This document shows positions 38,938-48,980 of a DNA stretch of 64,000 bases, in pieces. The stretch's first letter is position 1; each line of letters starts with the position of its first letter. Position numbers and translations under genes: made by a program. The notes beneath the pieces are model-generated. The model was not told the DNA's origin and did not search any database. It was given only the letters and a program-made list of their open reading frames with translations. The stretch comes from Gallionella sp. (lineage in GTDB: Bacteria > Pseudomonadota > Gammaproteobacteria > Burkholderiales > Gallionellaceae). The DNA is taken from NCBI GenBank assembly GCA_028707275.1, contig JAQTUP010000001.1:186001-250000 (forward strand), in the 5' to 3' direction.

Positions 38938-39186
38938 AATTCGCAATACTCACAGCCGGGTTGGCGTGTGTTTTCGCTCCCGACCCGTTGTCTGGAAGGT
39001 GTCCTGCATTTTGTGCAAACGGAATTCATGTTGCGGCATCCGTTCTTCAGACCGGATAGTAAACCGCTTTGGCGTCGCGTTCCAGTCCCTGACCGGCACG
39101 CGGCTGTAAATTACAGTTGCCAAAGCGCGAAGAAATGTATAATCGCAAGAATCCGGCATGGTGGGTTTCAGGGTGATCGAATTAAA

Positions 39187-42100
39187 ATGGCATTAAAAAT
39201 CAAATTCAATTCGATTGAAGCACGCCTCACTGCCGCACTGCTGCTCATGGTTCTTTTGCCTGCAATCACCATCGGCTGGCTCGCCAGCAGTGCGATGTCG
39301 TCAAATATCAAGGCTGAACGAATCAAGGATGTGAGGCAGGCGGCCAACGCAAAGCATAATCAGCTAACGATGGTACTGACAAGAGCCAATACCCGGGCAG
39401 AACATTTCTTATCGGACCTGAATGCTCAATGTACCGGCAAAACCGACAACCTGGATGCTGTTTGCGCCACCAGCCTGATCGAGTCGTACCTGGCATCAGA
39501 AGGTGCAACAGGTGCGACACTGCGCAAGTCGAACGGTGACAGCCTGTCTATAGGCGCCTCCGTGACCCGCAATGAAAAATCCGTTCCGTTTAAATCCGGA
39601 CAACTGGCCGGATTTATTGAAACCGGCGCACATAGCAAACACGCATATTTTGTCTCGGCAGCGGATAAACAAGCCGGTCTGCAGGCGGATATCACCTACC
39701 CCTCATCATTACTGGCAAGTATTTTCACCCCCCCTCCGGCAGAGTTAGGCGTCTCGGGCGAGACCTTCCTGGCCGATGGCGAGGGGTATTTCGTCACCCA
39801 CCCAAAATATCCCTCCACCCAGGGACATGGCATCCCTGTTTCCGCTCGCCCCATGCAGTCCTGCCTTAACGGCCAGTCAGGCGAAGTGCTGGACCTGGAT
39901 TACCGTGACGCCGCCATCATTCATGGCTTTCGCTTTGTTCCGGAATTAGGTTCTGCCTGCATCATGGCTCATATCACCCAGGAAGAGGCTTTTTCCTCAA
40001 TCACACGGCTCAGACAAAGATTATTTGCGGCCATCGTCCTTTTTTGCGCGATGTTGACTATCGCCAGCATTTATCTGGCCAGAAGCATTGTTAAGCCCAT
40101 CAAGAAACTCACAAAGGATGCCCGCAACATCGCCGTGAGCAATGATCCGGTTCAGGCTGATGCCACCGGAAGCTATGAAATATCGGAGATTGCCACTTCA
40201 TTTAACCTGATGAGCAATTGGCTGAACGCATCGCAACAACAGGAAGCCGAGGCGCTCAGTGAGCTGCGTGTGATGCTGGACACGTCCGGCGAGGGATTCT
40301 GGAAACTGGATCAATCGGGGCGCATCATCGATGTCAACGATGCGTATTGTCGTCTCACAGGCTATACCAAAGAGGAAATTGTCGGCGCACATATCTCCAA
40401 ATTCGAGGCCGTCGAGCTCACACCCGAAGCGGTTGCGGCACATGTTCAGCATGTAATCGAAAATGGCTATGACCGTTTTGAAACGCAGCATCGTCATCGT
40501 GACGGCCACCTGATCGACATCGAGGTGGTCACCTCGTTCATTCCCGAGTCGACTTATCTCATTGCGTTCTTGCACGACGTGACTGAACGTCGGCAGATTA
40601 TGGAAACATTGCGCATTGCGGCGGCCGCGTTCGAAACCCAGGAAGCCATCGTCATTACCGGTGCCGATTCCAAAATCCTGCGCATCAATCAGGCATTCGA
40701 GGAAATGACAGGCTACAGCGCGAATGAGATCATCGGGCAAAATCCGCGCATCATGCAGTCCGGGCGACACGATAACGCCTTCTACCAGGAGATGTGGTCG
40801 AAGTTGCTCTCTACCGGCAAATGGGCAGGAGAAGTCTGGGACAAGCGCAAGAACGGCGAGATTTATCCCAAACACATGACCATCACGGCGGTTCACAACG
40901 AACAACACAAAACGACACACTACGTCGCCGTATCCAGCGACATCAGCCAGCGCAAGCTGGACGAAATGATGATACACCAGCTCGCCTTTTACGATGCGCT
41001 GACCAGCCTGCCGAACCGGCGCCTGCTGCTCGATCGCATGAAACGGGCTTTTGCCCTCAGTTTGCGCAGCGGTCAATATGGCGCGCTGTTGTTCCTCGAT
41101 TTGGATCATTTCAAAACGCTCAATGACACCAAAGGCCATGACATGGGCGACTTGCTGCTGCTGGAGGTGGCCCGGCGACTGGTGTCCAGCGTGCGCGGCA
41201 GCGATACCGTCGCGCGTTTGGGCGGGGATGAGTTCGTGCTGGTACTCGAATCGCTGAGTTCAACCGGCGATGAGGCAGCAGCTCAGGCCGAACAAGTCGC
41301 CGAAAAGGTGAGGCACGCATTAAATCAGCCGTATCTGCTCGGCAATTACACCCACCGAAGCACGCCGAGCATCGGCATCGTACTGTTTCGCGGACATCAG
41401 GACAGTCTGGAAAACCTGCTCAAATACGCCGACACTGCCATGTACCAGGCCAAATCTGCGGGACGCAACAGCATCCGCTTCTACGATCCGCAGATGCAGG
41501 CGGCTATCGAGGCACGCTCCGATCTTGAAGCGGAATTGCGCCAGGCACTCGACAAACAACAGCTTCGCCTGCACTATCAGATTCAGGTCGACGACTCGAA
41601 CCGGCCCCTGGGAGCCGAGGTGTTGCTGCGCTGGGAACATCCGGTGCACGGACTGATTTTTCCCGTGAAATTCATCCCGCTGGCCGAAGAAACCGGACTG
41701 ATTGTACCGGTAGGCTTATGGGTGTTACAGACGGCCTGCGCACAACTCAAGGCCTGGGAGACAGATGAATTGACCCGGGATCTGGTGCTCGCGGTGAATG
41801 TCAGCGCAAGACAGTTCCACCAGCCCGACTTTTTCAGTCATGTTCAGCGCGTGCTGCTTGACAGCGGCGCAAACCCTTCCCGGCTCAAGCTGGAACTCAC
41901 CGAGAGCATCGCCCTTAAGGATGTTGAAGTTACCATCGCTAAAATGCGTGAATTAAAAACGCTGGGGGTGAGCTTTTCGCTGGACGATTTCGGCACCGGA
42001 TACTCTTCCTTGCAATATTTAAAGCGCCTGCCGCTGGCTCAGATCAAGATCGACCGATCCTTTGTCAGCGACATCACCACCGACAACAACGATGCGGCTA

Positions 42101-42282
42101 TCGTACAAACCATCATCGCCATGGGTCAGGCGCTGGGTTTGAACGTCATCGCCGAAGGGGTCGAAACCAATGAACAGCGTGATTTGCTGCGCCGACATGG
42201 CTGCCGTTACTTTCAAGGTTATCTGTTCAGCCGTCCGATCCCGCTCGATCAGTTTGAAGCTCTCCTGCGCGAGCGGGAATGA
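39187..42282 (+). CDS. Cache-HAMP-PAS-PAS-GGDEF-EAL c-di-GMP enzyme
   Basis: A 1031-residue membrane protein. Membrane helices lie at about 12-34 and 279-301 around a periplasmic Cache-like sensor. HAMP (297-348), PAS (357-468) and PAS (476-592) follow. The GGDEF domain (598-765) has intact RLGGDEF near 679. The EAL domain (778-1028) reads EVLLRWEH at the signature, with NVSARQF, LTES, DDFGTGYSSL, KIDRSFV and AEGVET all present. Both c-di-GMP synthesis and breakdown are possible. I place the start at 39187; the longer open frame upstream runs through the MITE and is not conserved protein. It is monocistronic. Confidence 0.94.
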   Translation: MALKIKFNSIEARLTAALLLMVLLPAITIGWLASSAMSSNIKAERIKDVRQAANAKHNQLTMVLTRANTRAEHFLSDLNAQCTGKTDNLDAVCATSLIESYLASEGATGATLRKSNGDSLSIGASVTRNEKSVPFKSGQLAGFIETGAHSKHAYFVSAADKQAGLQADITYPSSLLASIFTPPPAELGVSGETFLADGEGYFVTHPKYPSTQGHGIPVSARPMQSCLNGQSGEVLDLDYRDAAIIHGFRFVPELGSACIMAHITQEEAFSSITRLRQRLFAAIVLFCAMLTIASIYLARSIVKPIKKLTKDARNIAVSNDPVQADATGSYEISEIATSFNLMSNWLNASQQQEAEALSELRVMLDTSGEGFWKLDQSGRIIDVNDAYCRLTGYTKEEIVGAHISKFEAVELTPEAVAAHVQHVIENGYDRFETQHRHRDGHLIDIEVVTSFIPESTYLIAFLHDVTERRQIMETLRIAAAAFETQEAIVITGADSKILRINQAFEEMTGYSANEIIGQNPRIMQSGRHDNAFYQEMWSKLLSTGKWAGEVWDKRKNGEIYPKHMTITAVHNEQHKTTHYVAVSSDISQRKLDEMMIHQLAFYDALTSLPNRRLLLDRMKRAFALSLRSGQYGALLFLDLDHFKTLNDTKGHDMGDLLLLEVARRLVSSVRGSDTVARLGGDEFVLVLESLSSTGDEAAAQAEQVAEKVRHALNQPYLLGNYTHRSTPSIGIVLFRGHQDSLENLLKYADTAMYQAKSAGRNSIRFYDPQMQAAIEARSDLEAELRQALDKQQLRLHYQIQVDDSNRPLGAEVLLRWEHPVHGLIFPVKFIPLAEETGLIVPVGLWVLQTACAQLKAWETDELTRDLVLAVNVSARQFHQPDFFSHVQRVLLDSGANPSRLKLELTESIALKDVEVTIAKMRELKTLGVSFSLDDFGTGYSSLQYLKRLPLAQIKIDRSFVSDITTDNNDAAIVQTIIAMGQALGLNVIAEGVETNEQRDLLRRHGCRYFQGYLFSRPIPLDQFEALLRERE

Positions 42283-42368
42283 TAGCTTGCGGATCCACCG
42301 CGCCCCCCGCCCCTGTCGGCGGACCTTTTTCACGATAACAGTTTCGTCAGCCGCAGCCAAAATCCAAC

Positions 42369-43190
42369 ATGACCCTCATACCCGAAATCAAAGCCCATCA
42401 GTCCATCGAATTACTCAAAGAACTGCATATCCTGACACGCGATGGCAAGCTCAATCAGGACAGCCGTCGCAAACTGAAACAGGTGTATCACTTATTCCAT
42501 TTCATCGAACCTCTGCTGACTGACGTTCTGGCTAAAAAACCTGAGCTTACCCTGGTCGATCACGGCGCGGGGAAGTCCTACCTGGGGTTCATTCTCTACG
42601 ATTTATTCCTGAAAACGCTCGATGCCGGCCATGTGTATGGTATCGAAACGCGCGAGGAACTGATCATCAAATCACAGGAACTGGCAGCCAGGTTAAACTT
42701 TTCAAGGATGTCATTTCTGAATCTGTCGGTAGAGGAATCCATCCATTCCCCCCGGCTGCCCGAACAGATTGATATTGTCACCGCCCTCCACGCATGCAAC
42801 ACAGCTACCGATGATGCGATCAAATTTGCCCTGCACAAGCGCGCCAAATATATCGTGCTAGTGCCCTGTTGCCAGGCCGAGGTCGCGAGTGTGCTGAACA
42901 AACACAAGAGCCAGTCGTTCAGCAAAACCCCCTTGTCAGAGATCTGGCGGCATCCCATTCATACCCGCGAGTTTGGCAGTCACCTGACCAACGTGCTGCG
43001 CTGCCTGCTGCTCGAATCCCACGGCTATCAGGTCACCGTGACCGAACTGGTCGGATGGGAACACTCGATGAAAAATGAACTCATTATCGCCCGTCACTCA
43101 GGACAGGCACGCAAGGACGCCAGAGTGCGACTGGAGCTGATCTTGCACGAATTAAATCTCGAAGCGTTGCACAGCCGTTTCGTTTACTGA
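42369..43190 (+). CDS. SAM-dependent methyltransferase (Methyltransf_32-like)
   Basis: A 273-residue protein with a Rossmann-type SAM-binding segment (LTLVDHGAGKSYLGFILYD), an acidic residue after beta-2 (VYGIETREE), and LHACNTATDDAI followed by VLVPCCQAEV. These are the hallmarks of the Methyltransf_32 group, which includes eukaryotic GSTCD and METTL25-like proteins. The substrate is unknown; an RNA or protein target is equally possible. It lies 86 bp after the GGDEF-EAL gene and 276 bp before the hydrolase gene, so membership of the acyl cassette is uncertain. Confidence 0.82.
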   Translation: MTLIPEIKAHQSIELLKELHILTRDGKLNQDSRRKLKQVYHLFHFIEPLLTDVLAKKPELTLVDHGAGKSYLGFILYDLFLKTLDAGHVYGIETREELIIKSQELAARLNFSRMSFLNLSVEESIHSPRLPEQIDIVTALHACNTATDDAIKFALHKRAKYIVLVPCCQAEVASVLNKHKSQSFSKTPLSEIWRHPIHTREFGSHLTNVLRCLLLESHGYQVTVTELVGWEHSMKNELIIARHSGQARKDARVRLELILHELNLEALHSRFVY

Positions 43191-43466
43191 CCCTCAGCCG
43201 ACTTCAGCCAAAACAGCGCACCATATCCGCCGTCACAGAAGTCGCACACCTTATTGCTGATTAAATCGAATCAAAAGCAATATGAGTTGTCTGACAGGCG
43301 CAGAGAACGGACAGGGCGTGGCTGACGCTACGCTGACAGCCGGGAATTACCCTATAATTCTGCCCCCCGCTCCGGCACTGCCTGTCGTTCACACTGCGAA
43401 GCGGGGATGGGCAGCTGGGCTAGGTTCATGGCACCATCAATCAGACGCACCTTATTGGGTTAACAA

Positions 43467-44279
43467 ATGGATGCAATCACATTAAAAGGCGGCGAACATG
43501 CTGTGCTGCTCTTACATGGACTGCAAAGCAGTCCGGCCGAATTACAACCGATCGCCAAGCGCCTCCACCAGGCAGGATATACGGTGCATGTGCCGCATAT
43601 CCCGGGATACGGCTTCATGCATGGCGACACCCCTCGTTCAGTCACTCACTGGCAAGACTGGCACTCCCGTGCGCTGACCGAGTTTCACGCGCTCAAAAAC
43701 CAACACAGCACGGTATCTGTAGGGGGATTGTGCATTGGCGCCACGCTGTCGCTGAGTATTGCGGCCGAACTGGGTGACGAGGTATCCGCCCTGACGTTGC
43801 TGGCAACCACCTTGTGGTATGACGGCTGGAGCATCCCGTGGTATCGTTTCTTGCGCTACATCGGTTATTATTCGCCGGTTCGCTACCTCTACAGCTACAG
43901 CGAACGCGAACCGTTCGGGCTCAAAAACAAACAACTGCGCAAGTGGATTGCCCGCGAAATGAGCCACAAGGATTCATCTATCGTCGGCGCGAGCAAACTA
44001 AACCTGCCCGCCATACAAGAAGCCGAGCGGATGATTAAATCGGTCAAGCAGTCGCTGCACAGGGTAACGGCGCCTGCCATCATCATCCACGCAGAAGAGG
44101 ACGATGTCGCCTCGCCACGCAACGCGCGCTACGTCGCCGAACACATCGGCTCCAGATCTGTGGAGAGCATCATGCTGCACAACAGCTACCACATGATCAC
44201 CGTAGACAATGACCGGGAGCTGGTCGCCAGCGAAACGATACGTTTTTTTAATGCCGTTCACCAAGGCAGCCTCATTTGA
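43467..44279 (+). CDS. Alpha/beta hydrolase with Cys nucleophile motif
   Basis: A 270-residue carboxylesterase-like hydrolase with oxyanion-hole LLLHGLQSSP. The nucleophile elbow reads GLCIG (Cys89) where most esterases have GxSxG. The acidic residue is probably in EEDDVASP, with a C-terminal His in SYHMITVD. Cys nucleophiles occur in dienelactone hydrolases and some thioesterase-like enzymes. Its position upstream of an acyl carrier protein and a ketosynthase suggests acyl-thioester or ester hydrolysis, but that is inference. A 276-bp gap precedes it, with a TATAAT near 43352 lacking a well-spaced -35. Confidence 0.85.
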   Translation: MDAITLKGGEHAVLLLHGLQSSPAELQPIAKRLHQAGYTVHVPHIPGYGFMHGDTPRSVTHWQDWHSRALTEFHALKNQHSTVSVGGLCIGATLSLSIAAELGDEVSALTLLATTLWYDGWSIPWYRFLRYIGYYSPVRYLYSYSEREPFGLKNKQLRKWIAREMSHKDSSIVGASKLNLPAIQEAERMIKSVKQSLHRVTAPAIIIHAEEDDVASPRNARYVAEHIGSRSVESIMLHNSYHMITVDNDRELVASETIRFFNAVHQGSLI

Positions 44280-44416
44280 GCACAAGCACCACAGACAATC
44301 GGACCTGAAAAAACGGCGGCGGTGCAGCGCCTGCTTTTTACAACCCGAAAGTGCATCGTTTAGATGCAGATTCAGTTATAATTCACCAGAGAATAAACAG
44401 CCTTAATTTATACCCA

Positions 44417-44656
44417 ATGAGCTCACTACCCACCATACAGCGCATGATGGTCGAACAATTCGACCTGAAGATTGAAAACCTGACACCCGATGCCACTTTG
44501 GAGAGTTTGGGACTGGACTCACTCTCTGTGATCGAATTCATGTTCAATATTGAAGACGAATTCAAGATCAAGTTACCTGACGAACGGGTCGAGATCAAGA
44601 CACTGCAAGATGTGATCAATCTTGTCGATAGCATTGTCGCCGAAAAATCAGCGTAA
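44417..44656 (+). CDS. Acyl carrier protein
   Basis: A 79-residue acidic four-helix carrier protein. The phosphopantetheine attachment Ser35 lies in LGLDSLSVIE, followed by FMFNIEDEFKIKLPDE. It differs from housekeeping AcpP in its first helix and lies next to its own ketosynthase, 10 bp downstream. The start at 44417 gives the usual length; the frame upstream is non-conserved. Confidence 0.93.
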   Translation: MSSLPTIQRMMVEQFDLKIENLTPDATLESLGLDSLSVIEFMFNIEDEFKIKLPDERVEIKTLQDVINLVDSIVAEKSA

Positions 44657-44666
44657 CTGATACGGC

Positions 44667-45908
44667 ATGTCCAGGCGCGTTGTCATCACAGGCTTAGGGA
44701 TTATCTCCCCGACAGGTCACACCCCCGAACAGTTTTTCAACAACCTGATGTCCGGCCATTCCGGCATCAAACGTTTGAAAAGCGCTTTTATCGACCAGCT
44801 TTCGATACGCATCGCAGCGCCCGTGGATGACTTCGATCCCGCTGCACATTTCTCAAAAATTCAGCTCACCGGAATCGAGCGTTTCAGCCAGCTGGCTCTG
44901 GTTGCCGCAGAACAAGCGGTACAGGATGCAGGCCTGGTATTGACCGAGTCGGAATACCACCGGGCCGGCGTCTATATGGGCTCATGCCTGGGGGGAGCCG
45001 GCACGCTGGAAGACGGCTACGTCGAAGTATTCAAGCGCGAGAATCCGCGCGTAAAACCGCTGAGCGTACTGCTGAGCATGAATAATGCGGCCGCCTCCCA
45101 CTTGTCCATCAAGTATCACCTGCAAGGCCCCAATATCACCTACGCTACGGCCTGTTCATCATCGGCGATTGCACTGGGCGAGGCCTATCGCCAGATCAAA
45201 CATGGCTATGCCGATGTAATGCTGGCAGGAGGGGCAGAGGCGATGCTCACCTTAGGCGCGATGAAAGCGTGGGAAGCCTTGCGCACCCTGGCATCGGAAG
45301 ATCCGTCGGACCCTGGAGCCTCCTGCAAACCCTTCTCAAAAAATCGCAACGGACTGGTGCTGGGTGAAGGCGCGGCCGTACTGGTGCTGGAAGACGCCGA
45401 GCGCGCAGTGCAGCGGGGGGCGACCATTTACGCAGAGCTGGCAGGCTACGATTGCTCATCCGACTCCAGCCATATCACCAAACCGGATTCTGCCGGGCAG
45501 ACCCGCACCATTCTGAACGCACTGCGCGACGCCCAATTGCAACCCCAGCAAATAGGCTACATCAACGCGCATGGCACGGCGACACTGGCGGGGGACATCG
45601 AAGAAACACGGGCACTCAAACAGGCCTTCGGCGCTTATGCGTATAACATTCCCGTCAGCTCTACCAAGTCCATGCACGGGCATCTGATGGGCGCGACCGG
45701 CGCCGTCGAATTTATGGCAGCAGTTCTGGCACTCAAACATCAGGCCATCCCGCCCACCCTCAATTTACATCAACCCGATCCTGAGTGTGACCTGGATTAT
45801 GTGCCAAACCGGGGAAGAGTCGGCGTACCGCTCAACGCGGTGATGTCCAATTCGTTTGCCTTTGGCGGCACCAATGCAGTACTGATCGCCAAACGCTTTG
45901 TGGCTTAA
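44667..45908 (+). CDS. Beta-ketoacyl-ACP synthase II-like ketosynthase
   Basis: A 413-residue FabF-type condensing enzyme with the complete catalytic triad Cys163 (ATACSSSAIAL), His302 (NAHGTATLAGD) and His337 (SMHGHLMGATG), plus NSFAFGGTNAV near the end. It elongates acyl chains on a carrier protein. The adjacent dedicated carrier, without other fab genes, suggests a specialised chain rather than bulk fatty-acid synthesis; hence no fabF symbol is given. It is followed 24 bp later by an RND pump. Confidence 0.94.
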   Translation: MSRRVVITGLGIISPTGHTPEQFFNNLMSGHSGIKRLKSAFIDQLSIRIAAPVDDFDPAAHFSKIQLTGIERFSQLALVAAEQAVQDAGLVLTESEYHRAGVYMGSCLGGAGTLEDGYVEVFKRENPRVKPLSVLLSMNNAAASHLSIKYHLQGPNITYATACSSSAIALGEAYRQIKHGYADVMLAGGAEAMLTLGAMKAWEALRTLASEDPSDPGASCKPFSKNRNGLVLGEGAAVLVLEDAERAVQRGATIYAELAGYDCSSDSSHITKPDSAGQTRTILNALRDAQLQPQQIGYINAHGTATLAGDIEETRALKQAFGAYAYNIPVSSTKSMHGHLMGATGAVEFMAAVLALKHQAIPPTLNLHQPDPECDLDYVPNRGRVGVPLNAVMSNSFAFGGTNAVLIAKRFVA

Positions 45909-45932
45909 ACGCCATTTAACCCAATCTGCCAT

Positions 45933-48900
45933 ATGAAGCAATTCAATCTCTCCGCCTGGGCTCTCAAACATCAGGCGCTGGTGATGTATGCCCTGTGCGC
46001 CTTGTTGCTTGCAGGGGTTTTTTCCTACACGCAGCTCGCGCAAAAAGAGGATCCCGACTTCACCTTCAAGGTGATGACCATCAAGCTGTTGTGGCCTGGC
46101 GCCAGTGCGCGCGAAATCGAACAGCAAGTGACCGACCGCGTGGAACGAAAATTACAGGAAACCCCCTGGCTGGATAACGTCAGCAGCTATTCCAAGGCCG
46201 GTGAAGCCGTCATATTTGTCACACTGAAAGACTCCATGCCGCCCGCAGAGCTGGAGCACTCCTGGAATCAGGTCAGAAAAGAGCTCTCCGACATGCGCCG
46301 CCGTCTGCCCGAAGGCGTTGCAGACCCCGTTATCGACGATAATTTTGGCGAAACCTACGGTTCCATCTACGCCTTCACATCGGCCACACTCAGCAATGCC
46401 GAACTCGCCCTCCAGGTGGGAAAAGTCCGCGACGAGTTACTCAGGATAGAGAATGTCAGCCGCGTCAGATTGATCGGCGTTCAGCGCGAAAAAATTTATA
46501 TCGATTTTTCCAGCAAAAGAATGACTGAGCTCGGTATCGACCCATTGCAGATCGCCGCATCCCTCAAGGCACAAAACGAGATGGAACCGGCGGGCGAAGT
46601 GCTCTCCCACTATGACATCACGCGTCTGCGAGTCAGCGGGGATTTCAAGTCGGTCAAAAGCATACAGGACATCGGCATCAAGGCGGGCGGAAAAATCCAC
46701 CGTTTAGGTGACATATGCCACGTCTATCGCTCATATACAGACCCGGCTGAAATGAAGATGCGTACCATGGGATCTGACGCCATCGGGCTGGCTATTTCGA
46801 TGTTTCCGCAGGGTAATGTGACAGAATTGGGTAAAATCCTTGATCGCGAGTTCATACGCATCAGGCAGCAACTGCCTTCCGACATCAAAATTCACCAGGT
46901 ATCCAATCAGCCTGCCGTCGTCAAAAAATCCATCCATGAATTCATGCATGCGCTGCTCGAAGCGCTCGCCATCGTACTGGTAGTGAGCTTTCTGAGCCTC
47001 GGCCCGCGCGCGGGCCTGGTAGTAGGTCTTTCCATTCCGCTGGTGCTGGCCGGAACATTTTTGCTGATGCATTTACTGGGCATTGATTTGCAGCGCGTCT
47101 CCCTGGGCGCGCTGATCATCGCGCTCGGCCTTTTGGTCGATGATGCGATGATCGCGGTGGAAATGATGAAGGTCAAACTGGAACAAGGCTACAGCAAGAT
47201 GCACGCTGCCACCTTTGCCTACACCAGCACGGCTTTCCCGATGCTCACCGGCACGCTGATTACGGCGGCGGCTTTTCTGCCGGTGGGACTGGCCAAGTCC
47301 TCTGCGGGTGAGTACACCTTTTCCATCTGTGCCGTGGTCACCATCGCGCTGCTGGTTTCCTGGCTGATCGCAGTGATTTTCACCCCGTTCATCGGCTTTC
47401 ATCTGTTACAGGAAAACAGCCGCCACACACCCGGCAAGGACCACTACCGCCGGGGGTTTTACGCGCGCTTCCGTGTCATGGTGGAATGGTGTCTGGACAA
47501 CAGAAAAAGTGTGCTCGCCCTCACGGTCGCAGCCTTCATTCTGGCGATAGCCGGATTTGGCAAAGTGGAACAGGAATTTTTCCCTCCGTCTGAACGCCCG
47601 GAACTTCTGATGGATGTCTGGCTGCCCGAAGGTGCAAATTTTACGACCACAGAAGGCCTGACAACAGAACTGGAAGGGAAAATTGCCTCCGACCCTGGCA
47701 TTGTCAATTACACCAGCTACATCGGCGGCAGCACCCCCAGATTTTATCTGCCACTGGATCTGTCACTGCCGACCGTCAATTATGCGCAAATCGTCATCAC
47801 CACGCGCGGCGGAGCCTCACGCGAAGCCGTCCTCAAACGCATCCGCGCCATGCTGGACAAAGACTATGCCATGCTGGGAATTCGCGTCGCGCGATTGGAA
47901 AACGGCCCGCCAGTGGGCTACCCGGTGCAATTCAGGGTGGTCGGAGCCGACCCTGAAAAATTGCGCAATATTGCCCAGGAGGTTGCCGACGTGGTCAAAA
48001 AGAACCACAACACCAAGAATGTGAGCCTGGACTCGAATGAAAAAATACGCATTCTCAACGTTGAAGTCGATCAGGAGAAAAGCCGCGCGCTCGGCTTGTC
48101 CTCCCAGACCGTATCAAGAAATTTGCAGGCCTTCCTCTCAGGATTGTCTGTGACCAGTTTGCGCGAGGAAGAAAAGCACATCGAGGTCGTCGCGCGCACC
48201 GAATCAGCAGAACGGGAAAACCCCGACAACCTGAGCAAACTGAATATTTATACCGAGAACGGGAAATCCGTGCCGCTCAATCAAATTGCCAGGATCAGCG
48301 AAGCCAATGAAGACGGCATTATCTGGCGCATGAATCGCCTGCCGGTTGTCACCGTACGCGCCGATGTTCCGGACGACGTGCGCGCGCCCGATGTCAGCAC
48401 GGCCATAGACAAGCAACTGACCGACATCCGCGCCAAACTGCCTGCAGGCTATCGCATCGAGGTGGGCGGCGCCATGGAGGACAGCGACAAGGCTCAGGAT
48501 TCAATCATCGAAATTCTCCCGCTGATGAGCTTTCTCATCGTAACCTTGCTGATGCTCCAGTTAAAACGTTACAAACAGGTCACACTGGCCTTGCTGACAG
48601 CCCCCTTGGGCATCATCGGCGTCACTGCTGCGCTTTTGCTCTTCAACGTGCCCTTCGGCTTCGTCGCCATGCTGGGTATGATTTCCCTGTCCGGTATGAT
48701 CATGCGCAACTCGGTCATTTTGCTCGATCAGATCACCCAGGATCTGGATGAGGGCATGCATCACTGGGATGCTATCGTCGAATCCACCGTACGCCGTTTC
48801 CGCCCCATCATGCTCACTGCCGCCGCCGCCATCCTGGCGATGATTCCGTTAACGCGCAGTGTCTTCTGGGGGCCGATGGCCATCGTCATCATGGGTGGAT

Positions 48901-48980
48901 TACTCATCGCCACCCTGCTGACCCTGTTCTACCTGCCCGCTTTATATGCGGTATGGTTCAAGGTCGAGCGCCCTGCCTAG
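45933..48980 (+). CDS. RND-family efflux pump (inner-membrane subunit)
   Basis: A 1015-residue AcrB/MdtB-like transporter with two halves of six membrane helices and two large periplasmic loops. The proton-relay Asp pair is in GLLVDDAMIAVE on helix 4. The N-terminus (QKEDPDFTFKVMTIKLLWPGAS) is typical of the RND permeases that work with a single adaptor, yet no adaptor or channel gene adjoins. Its location after hydrolase, carrier and ketosynthase genes suggests export of an acyl product or lipid. The 3' end overlaps queG (opposite strand) by 23 bp. Confidence 0.94.
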   Translation: MKQFNLSAWALKHQALVMYALCALLLAGVFSYTQLAQKEDPDFTFKVMTIKLLWPGASAREIEQQVTDRVERKLQETPWLDNVSSYSKAGEAVIFVTLKDSMPPAELEHSWNQVRKELSDMRRRLPEGVADPVIDDNFGETYGSIYAFTSATLSNAELALQVGKVRDELLRIENVSRVRLIGVQREKIYIDFSSKRMTELGIDPLQIAASLKAQNEMEPAGEVLSHYDITRLRVSGDFKSVKSIQDIGIKAGGKIHRLGDICHVYRSYTDPAEMKMRTMGSDAIGLAISMFPQGNVTELGKILDREFIRIRQQLPSDIKIHQVSNQPAVVKKSIHEFMHALLEALAIVLVVSFLSLGPRAGLVVGLSIPLVLAGTFLLMHLLGIDLQRVSLGALIIALGLLVDDAMIAVEMMKVKLEQGYSKMHAATFAYTSTAFPMLTGTLITAAAFLPVGLAKSSAGEYTFSICAVVTIALLVSWLIAVIFTPFIGFHLLQENSRHTPGKDHYRRGFYARFRVMVEWCLDNRKSVLALTVAAFILAIAGFGKVEQEFFPPSERPELLMDVWLPEGANFTTTEGLTTELEGKIASDPGIVNYTSYIGGSTPRFYLPLDLSLPTVNYAQIVITTRGGASREAVLKRIRAMLDKDYAMLGIRVARLENGPPVGYPVQFRVVGADPEKLRNIAQEVADVVKKNHNTKNVSLDSNEKIRILNVEVDQEKSRALGLSSQTVSRNLQAFLSGLSVTSLREEEKHIEVVARTESAERENPDNLSKLNIYTENGKSVPLNQIARISEANEDGIIWRMNRLPVVTVRADVPDDVRAPDVSTAIDKQLTDIRAKLPAGYRIEVGGAMEDSDKAQDSIIEILPLMSFLIVTLLMLQLKRYKQVTLALLTAPLGIIGVTAALLLFNVPFGFVAMLGMISLSGMIMRNSVILLDQITQDLDEGMHHWDAIVESTVRRFRPIMLTAAAAILAMIPLTRSVFWGPMAIVIMGGLLIATLLTLFYLPALYAVWFKVERPA

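Noticed and set aside
38845..39186. N-terminal 114-codon extension of the GGDEF-EAL protein
   Set aside because: The extension is encoded by the MITE-like element and non-conserved sequence; a normal membrane anchor follows the ATG at 39187.
40198..41139. 313-codon minus-strand open frame
   Set aside because: Shadow of the PAS-PAS-GGDEF gene, without its own ribosome-binding site or motifs.
43330..43360. Sigma-70 promoter before the hydrolase gene
   Set aside because: TATAAT is present but the nearest -35-like hexamer is only 14 bp away, so I do not list it as a feature.
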